Origin: Lethocerus indicus
Lineage: Eukaryota > Arthropoda > Insecta > Hemiptera > Belostomatidae
Length of the DNA stretch: 64,000 bases
Reading direction: 5' to 3'
Assembly (NCBI GenBank): GCA_019843655.1
Contig: JACDQD010000103.1
Location: 2,418,001 to 2,482,000 of the forward strand
The position numbers and the translations under genes were made by a program. Below are positions 60,101-64,000 of this stretch, piece by piece; positions within the stretch are counted from its first letter, which is position 1; each line of letters begins with the position of its first letter. Below the pieces are notes generated by a model that saw only the letters and a program-made list of their open reading frames with translations, made no database searches and was not told the origin of the DNA.

Positions 60101-62605
60101 TTCGATTATGGGCTATACCTAAGTAAGTGTTATTCTAACACATTTAAAAGGAAAAGTCGTTTTGTGTGCCTCTTACATTAGTGCTTTACAAAAAACATCC
60201 TCCCCATTTCTGTCCTCAACGGTCATTCTCGTTTAAAATCGTGGCTGGGACAGAGGTTGCGAAACGAACAAACGATATCGGCCTAGTCGATAAAGTGCCG
60301 TCTCCGGTGACCGGCAGTATCACCCGCCGCCCCCGTTTCCCCCCTTTATTGACCCCCGCCGGACGGGGAACGGGAGGAAATGGAAAGTAATATTCCCGAA
60401 GCGTTATAAGAACGGCTATTACGTTACGGCGAGGGGATGGGAGAGGGCATCATAAGTGGAGTTAGTCCAGAATGTGTTGCAACTGGTTAATTAGCCCGTG
60501 AAAGGGATTCGCCTGACAGCAGCGCAGATTGGCTCCAACTGCATGAAGAAGCGCAACGTGCCGCTCACAAATAGTAACTCGCTTCTAGTATAATCAAGCA
60601 ACATTGTGATCGAACAACTGAAGATTTTAACATCTGGTCTAATAATCAAAATTAATTTTATTAGAGAGATTTTCAATTCAATCATAAAACTGAAATTCAA
60701 AATTCGAACATGTTTTCTGACTACTGATGAATGAAGGACCAGTTTACAGACGCCTGATCTCATATCACGGTCGTTTATTAATTAGTGGTAAAACTTAGTG
60801 GCCCCTTTGCAGCAACAGAAAGGTGGAATAAAGCGTTATATGAGAGTATGGTATATGAGGAAACCAAATCCTGTTCAAAGAAAATGTACGATATGTCGAA
60901 TAGTGAATGGAGACGTGTCGAGAGTAAAAGTTGGTCGACCTATTGCGTCGAATTCCCGATAGGAAACCGCCAAGAATCTCGCAGGTCTGAATTAGCTTTG
61001 AGCCCCTTGTTAATCGAATTCCCTTGAAGCCGGGTCGGGAACGACGCCCGCGATATGCGGGCTTGGTATGCAGTCGGGTTGTCGGGGGCCGGGCCCCCGT
61101 CACGAAACCGACCTTCCATTCACAGTCGATGCGATCTATGCCTCTCTTCCCTTTTGGTCAGTCAGGATCAAACCACTTCACGACCCACAAAAGGAAACGG
61201 GATTGAATAGTATAATATTCCGTATATTTTAATACGAATAACTGGTAATTCAAAAGGAAACGTTCCCCAAGAATTGATTAATACTTAATTCAAGAGAAAA
61301 CAATCGAAGTTTTATGAAAAAATATTGCCACATTACTGTCGTAAAGAGAGATTGAGAGAAAGAATTAGGTAAAAACCTAGTACGAGTTATATTATTACTA
61401 CACGTTGATTCTGTCCCAAATCCACGCCGCATACAAAATCCGTTATTCTCATTGTTAGTTGATTCGGGTGGGATCCTTATGGTTGCACCACACCTCAGGG
61501 CAGTCCCTCGTAACCGTTTCACCATTGAGGCAGATTGCACCACTGATAATAGCCATATTCGTTTAAACCGGGTCTCAGCCACTCCCGCCGGCTAACTGGG
61601 AAAACCGGTGTGAGACGATTCGGGATGAGAGCGAGAGAAACGTGGCGAAATATATGAGAATCGCCGGCAATAACACGATTGTTGTTCCGGCTCCTCTCAC
61701 GTGCCGCGACACAGGAGGACTCTTCGGGGCCAGATAGGATCTCATTTGGCTTCGGCTATAGATAAAGTCACGACGTCCGGTTGGACTGTACTTTATCTTT
61801 AACATTCTAAAATGGAATCGCGGTTTCAGTTGAGAAATACGACATCGAAAAAAATATTCATAAATTTAAATTTAATGGAGGAACTTTTTAAAATGAACAA
61901 TGCTCTCATAGTGTGATTTATACAGTGACCTTTCATACATGTGCGTGCTACATAACGTTTTCGTGGCCCCTTTCTTTGCTTAGTGCACGATGCCCGCACA
62001 GCAGTCCTGTCGTGCCGGCTTGAAACCTCTATGCCGCTAAGGATTGAAGATAATCCTGCTGACTTCGTCCCTTTGCCTTATCGACGGACTAAAATCACTA
62101 ATAAATGGCCGTTTAGAATCAACCTAATATTTAAACATTTCAATTGTATCGTCTAGTGTTACATGCTTGTCAACTAATATTGTGGAGTGGTACAACCTGG
62201 TCTAAGAGCAAACGGTAATATTATTCCAGCTACGAGACCGGCAATGGAATTAGCGCGGCTGAAAGCGGACACCAGACTGGACCCGAATCTCAAGCGGCCC
62301 AAGGCTCGTACTCGTACACCGGCCCCGACGGAAGGACTTACACCGTGAGGTACACCGCCGACGAGAGGGGTTTCGTGCCCCAGGGCGACCACCTGCCGAC
62401 CCCGCCGCCCATCCCCGAGGCCATCCTCAAGTCCCTCCAGCAGAACGCCGCTGAGGAAGCGGCCGGCGGGTTCGGCGGTTCCGGTCAGTACTCCGGCCAG
62501 TACTCTTCCGGCGGTTACAGACCAGGCTCCGGCGGGTTCGGCGGTTTCGGCCACGGCAGGCCCTCCTCCTTCCACCCCAGCTCCGGATACTCCTACAAGA
62601 AGTAA
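57104..62605 (+). CDS. Cuticle gene B: RR-1 cuticular protein, Gly-rich (3 exons, 237 aa)
   Basis: The exons are 57104-57115, 59527-59852 and 62230-62605, with GT-AG introns of phases 0 and 2; the frame is open throughout. The signal peptide [17 protein letters not shown] is followed by the mature start [13 protein letters not shown] linker of GGGAGAF repeats (about residues 30-90) leads to [21 protein letters not shown]. The RR-1 chitin-binding domain covers about residues 105-175 ([31 protein letters not shown]). It ends in a Gly/Ser/Tyr-rich tail, [15 protein letters not shown]. The product should be secreted by epidermal cells, bind chitin and form part of soft cuticle. It is the closest visible relative of gene A, on the same strand 31 kb downstream. 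Third codon positions are strongly C/G-biased compared with the flanking AT-rich DNA. Confidence 0.92.
57143..57395 (+). repeat. Intron 1 tandem duplication, copy 1
   Basis: This copy begins near TAACACACTACAG and includes AGTATCAACAACAAA, ATAGCACTTTTTT, ATTCGAGAGATTCAAAC, TTTCAACAATTTCATATTTC, GGATCGCTTTAAAG and ACGTACACTT, in the same order as copy 2. It carries an extra stretch (about 57275-57300) absent from copy 2. Confidence 0.85.
57413..57656 (+). repeat. Intron 1 tandem duplication, copy 2
   Basis: The same ordered blocks as copy 1, including ATTCGAGAGATTCAAAC and TTTCAACAATTTCATATTTC, are displaced by about 270 bp with scattered substitutions and small indels. The divergence indicates an old duplication rather than an assembly artefact. 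Confidence 0.85.
57657..59526 (+). other. Remainder of gene B intron 1
   Basis: AT-rich to about 58750, then a GC-rich patch at about 58800-59200. No exon is recognised. The intron ends at the acceptor GGTGCAG (59526), which has an unusually poor pyrimidine tract (GAAAGTAATGTTGTTGGTGCAG). Confidence 0.65.
59527..59852 (+). CDS. Gene B exon 2 (signal core, Gly-rich linker, pre-domain segment)
   Basis: It encodes [23 protein letters not shown], about 60 residues of [13 protein letters not shown] repeats, and [21 protein letters not shown], ending with two bases of a serine codon. Unspliced, the frame meets TAA at once (AGG TAA). It corresponds to exons 2 plus 3 of gene A. Confidence 0.92.
59637..59780 (+). 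repeat. Coding tandem repeat in gene B exon 2
   Basis: A 21-nt-based unit encoding GGGAGAF and variants (GHF, GGF) is repeated about seven times. Frame is maintained. The repeat is Gly/Ala/Phe-rich and, unlike gene A, has almost no proline. Confidence 0.85.
59853..62229 (+). other. Gene B intron 2
   Basis: A 2377-bp phase-2 intron with donor GTAATT and acceptor TATTCCAG. It interrupts a serine codon at the same site as gene A intron 3, which is only 125 bp. GC-rich patches lie at about 60280-60440, 61010-61110 and 61590-61760. No exon or transposon gene is recognised. Confidence 0.75.
62230..62605 (+). CDS. Gene B exon 3 (RR-1 domain and C-terminal tail)
   Basis: It begins by completing the split serine codon and continues [21 protein letters not shown]. 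The RR-1 core follows ([28 protein letters not shown]), then [25 protein letters not shown], and a Gly/Ser/Tyr tail. The stop TAA is at 62603-62605. The aromatic and Gly positions of the Rebers-Riddiford consensus are all present. Confidence 0.95.
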
Positions 62606-62776
62606 AACGAGCACGATCGTCTCAACCTCTCCGATACCGACCGAATTATCTCCTTAGCATTGTATTAACTACTAATCGAGCATGCGCGGGCTGTGAGCCT
62701 TTTCTTAGATTTTAATCGTGCCAAGTAACTCTTCGTAGATAAGCCTATTTATATTGTAAATGTATTTTGTACGGAG

Positions 62777-62784
62777 TGTATATA
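62777..62784 (+). promoter_or_regulatory. Pumilio-type motif in gene B 3' UTR
   Basis: TGTATATA matches UGUANAUA and lies about 45 nt before the polyadenylation signal, a position similar to the two motifs in gene A. The same 8-mer also occurs by chance elsewhere in this AT-rich window, for example near 40385. Confidence 0.3.
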
Positions 62785-62826
62785 TCTCATACGAGTTTGT
62801 TTCTTATACTTTATTAGCGATTTGCA

Positions 62827-62832
62827 AATAAA
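62827..62832 (+). terminator. Gene B polyadenylation signal
   Basis: AATAAA lies 222 nt after the stop codon and is preceded by AT-rich sequence. The transcript probably ends near 62845-62860. Confidence 0.8.
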
Positions 62833-62859
62833 GCAATCGAATTGAAACTCAAAAATGTA

Positions 62860-64000
62860 TTCCATTTCTTACCCCCCGAATATTATATAGACCATTTGCT
62901 TAATACAATTTAAGTGATATATTAAAAAGTATTGTTTGATAGTATGTCTATCAACAATAAAATAATACATTATTGACCTCAATACGTCTTTACAATCGGT
63001 CCGGTATAGGCCCCCACAAAAACTCGAGCGTCAAAAAATATATTTCCTAATAAAAAAAGTAATAATCTAATAATTCAAATAAAATTGCGTTGAATTGTAT
63101 TTATGTCCTCTAAATAATAATTCAAGAAATGCTTCGAGCTTGAAAATATGGTTATGTCGGGCGCAGTTGATACTCATGCCGCCTTTCACAGCTGTACTGC
63201 GGGTTTAGCATCTGAAGGCGCTATAGCATTGATAGTTGATAGGCCTCGGATAGTTCTCAATAATCCATTCATGTTGAATAACAGGCATTACCGAAATGCG
63301 CGGTTTTTATTATATAATAAGATTCCAGTGCTAACAAAGCGTTATTGAATAAAATACTTTATTACCAGAAATATGCTCTTACGACAATTGCTCTATCATT
63401 TACGCAAGGACCGGATGACCAAATTTACAGAAAAGTTACATAACCCTTCAAACCTTTTCTCAACCGTTAATTAATGGTTGTAAATATGAGGCAAAATGAT
63501 GAATTATTTCTGTAACTCAATTTAAATAAAATTGTAAACGCTTTGAGTTCATTTTTAATAATAACTCTCCCATACCTAATAGTACGGAGAGTATAACAAA
63601 AATTGTCTTCAAATTACGCTACTGCCTCATTAAATTTTACCTATTTATCTGCAATGTAGTTTTGCTTACTATTCAGTGATCCGAATGTAAACGATGGCGA
63701 GAAGGCCGGCCCAACATTAGTCTAGACGAACAATAGCACTTTCTGAACACTCATAGATATTCATACAAATGTAATAAATCTTCAATACGGTATTTCATAT
63801 TATTTACCTATATTTGGAATAATTTGAAGATGTATCAATTGTTTTCAATATGATGAAGCCCTATTGGATTTGTCCTAGAAAATGAAAGATACAAAACAGA
63901 TATATTTCTAGTGTTTTATGGAATCAAACAAATTTAACGTCCATCTTGGCGTTGAGCCAAGATACGCTTGGAAATTCTTCATGGAAGACACGCATCGAGA
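62860..64000. other. Downstream flank, no gene recognised
   Basis: AT-rich DNA. A 66-codon open frame at 63148-63348 has no recognisable motif. No further cuticle-gene exon is visible before the window ends. Confidence 0.55.

Overview
The window is nuclear DNA from an insect. Two intron-containing genes encode secreted cuticular proteins with a Rebers-Riddiford chitin-binding domain (CPR family, RR-1 type, Pfam chitin_bind_4). This family is arthropod-specific, and an intron after the third or fourth codon, inside the signal peptide, is the classic insect cuticle-gene layout. The order cannot be fixed from sequence alone. No bacterial, viral or CRISPR-like content was seen.

Layout. Bases 1-21540 have no recognisable gene: AT-rich DNA broken by GC-rich, CpG-rich patches of 100-400 bp. 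Bases 21569-26211 hold cuticle gene A (four coding exons, + strand), preceded by a GC-rich promoter region with a perfect cAMP-response-element palindrome. Two homologous TATA/initiator/first-exon modules lie 198 bp apart, each encoding the same three residues (MRA), each with a 29-nt predicted leader and its own splice donor. A single N lies between them. Bases 26231-57000 are about 31 kb without a recognisable gene. Bases 57033-62832 hold cuticle gene B (three coding exons, + strand), whose first intron contains a diverged ~250-bp tandem duplication. Bases 62850-64000 are AT-rich and appear empty.

The two genes are tandem paralogues. Both encode a 17-residue signal peptide, an ARLDNxYLPP mature N-terminus, a Gly-rich linker, a conserved [16 protein letters not shown] segment, the RR-1 domain, a LPTPPPIP extension, a second Gly-rich segment and a similar end (RPS...PSSGYxY). 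Both split a serine codon at the start of the chitin-binding domain with a phase-2 intron. Gene A is nearly twice as long because of Gly/Pro repeats and has an extra intron in its linker. The expected products are structural, chitin-associated proteins of soft or flexible cuticle.

The main anomaly is in gene A exon 3. Two adjacent copies of a repeat unit each lack one base, so as written the reading frame is lost before the chitin-binding domain and meets a stop at 24995. This could be a sequencing or assembly error in GC-rich repeats, or a real repeat-length allele. The most interesting biological observation is the duplicated promoter/first-exon module of gene A, which would change regulation without changing the protein. 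No new defence system or mobile element was found.
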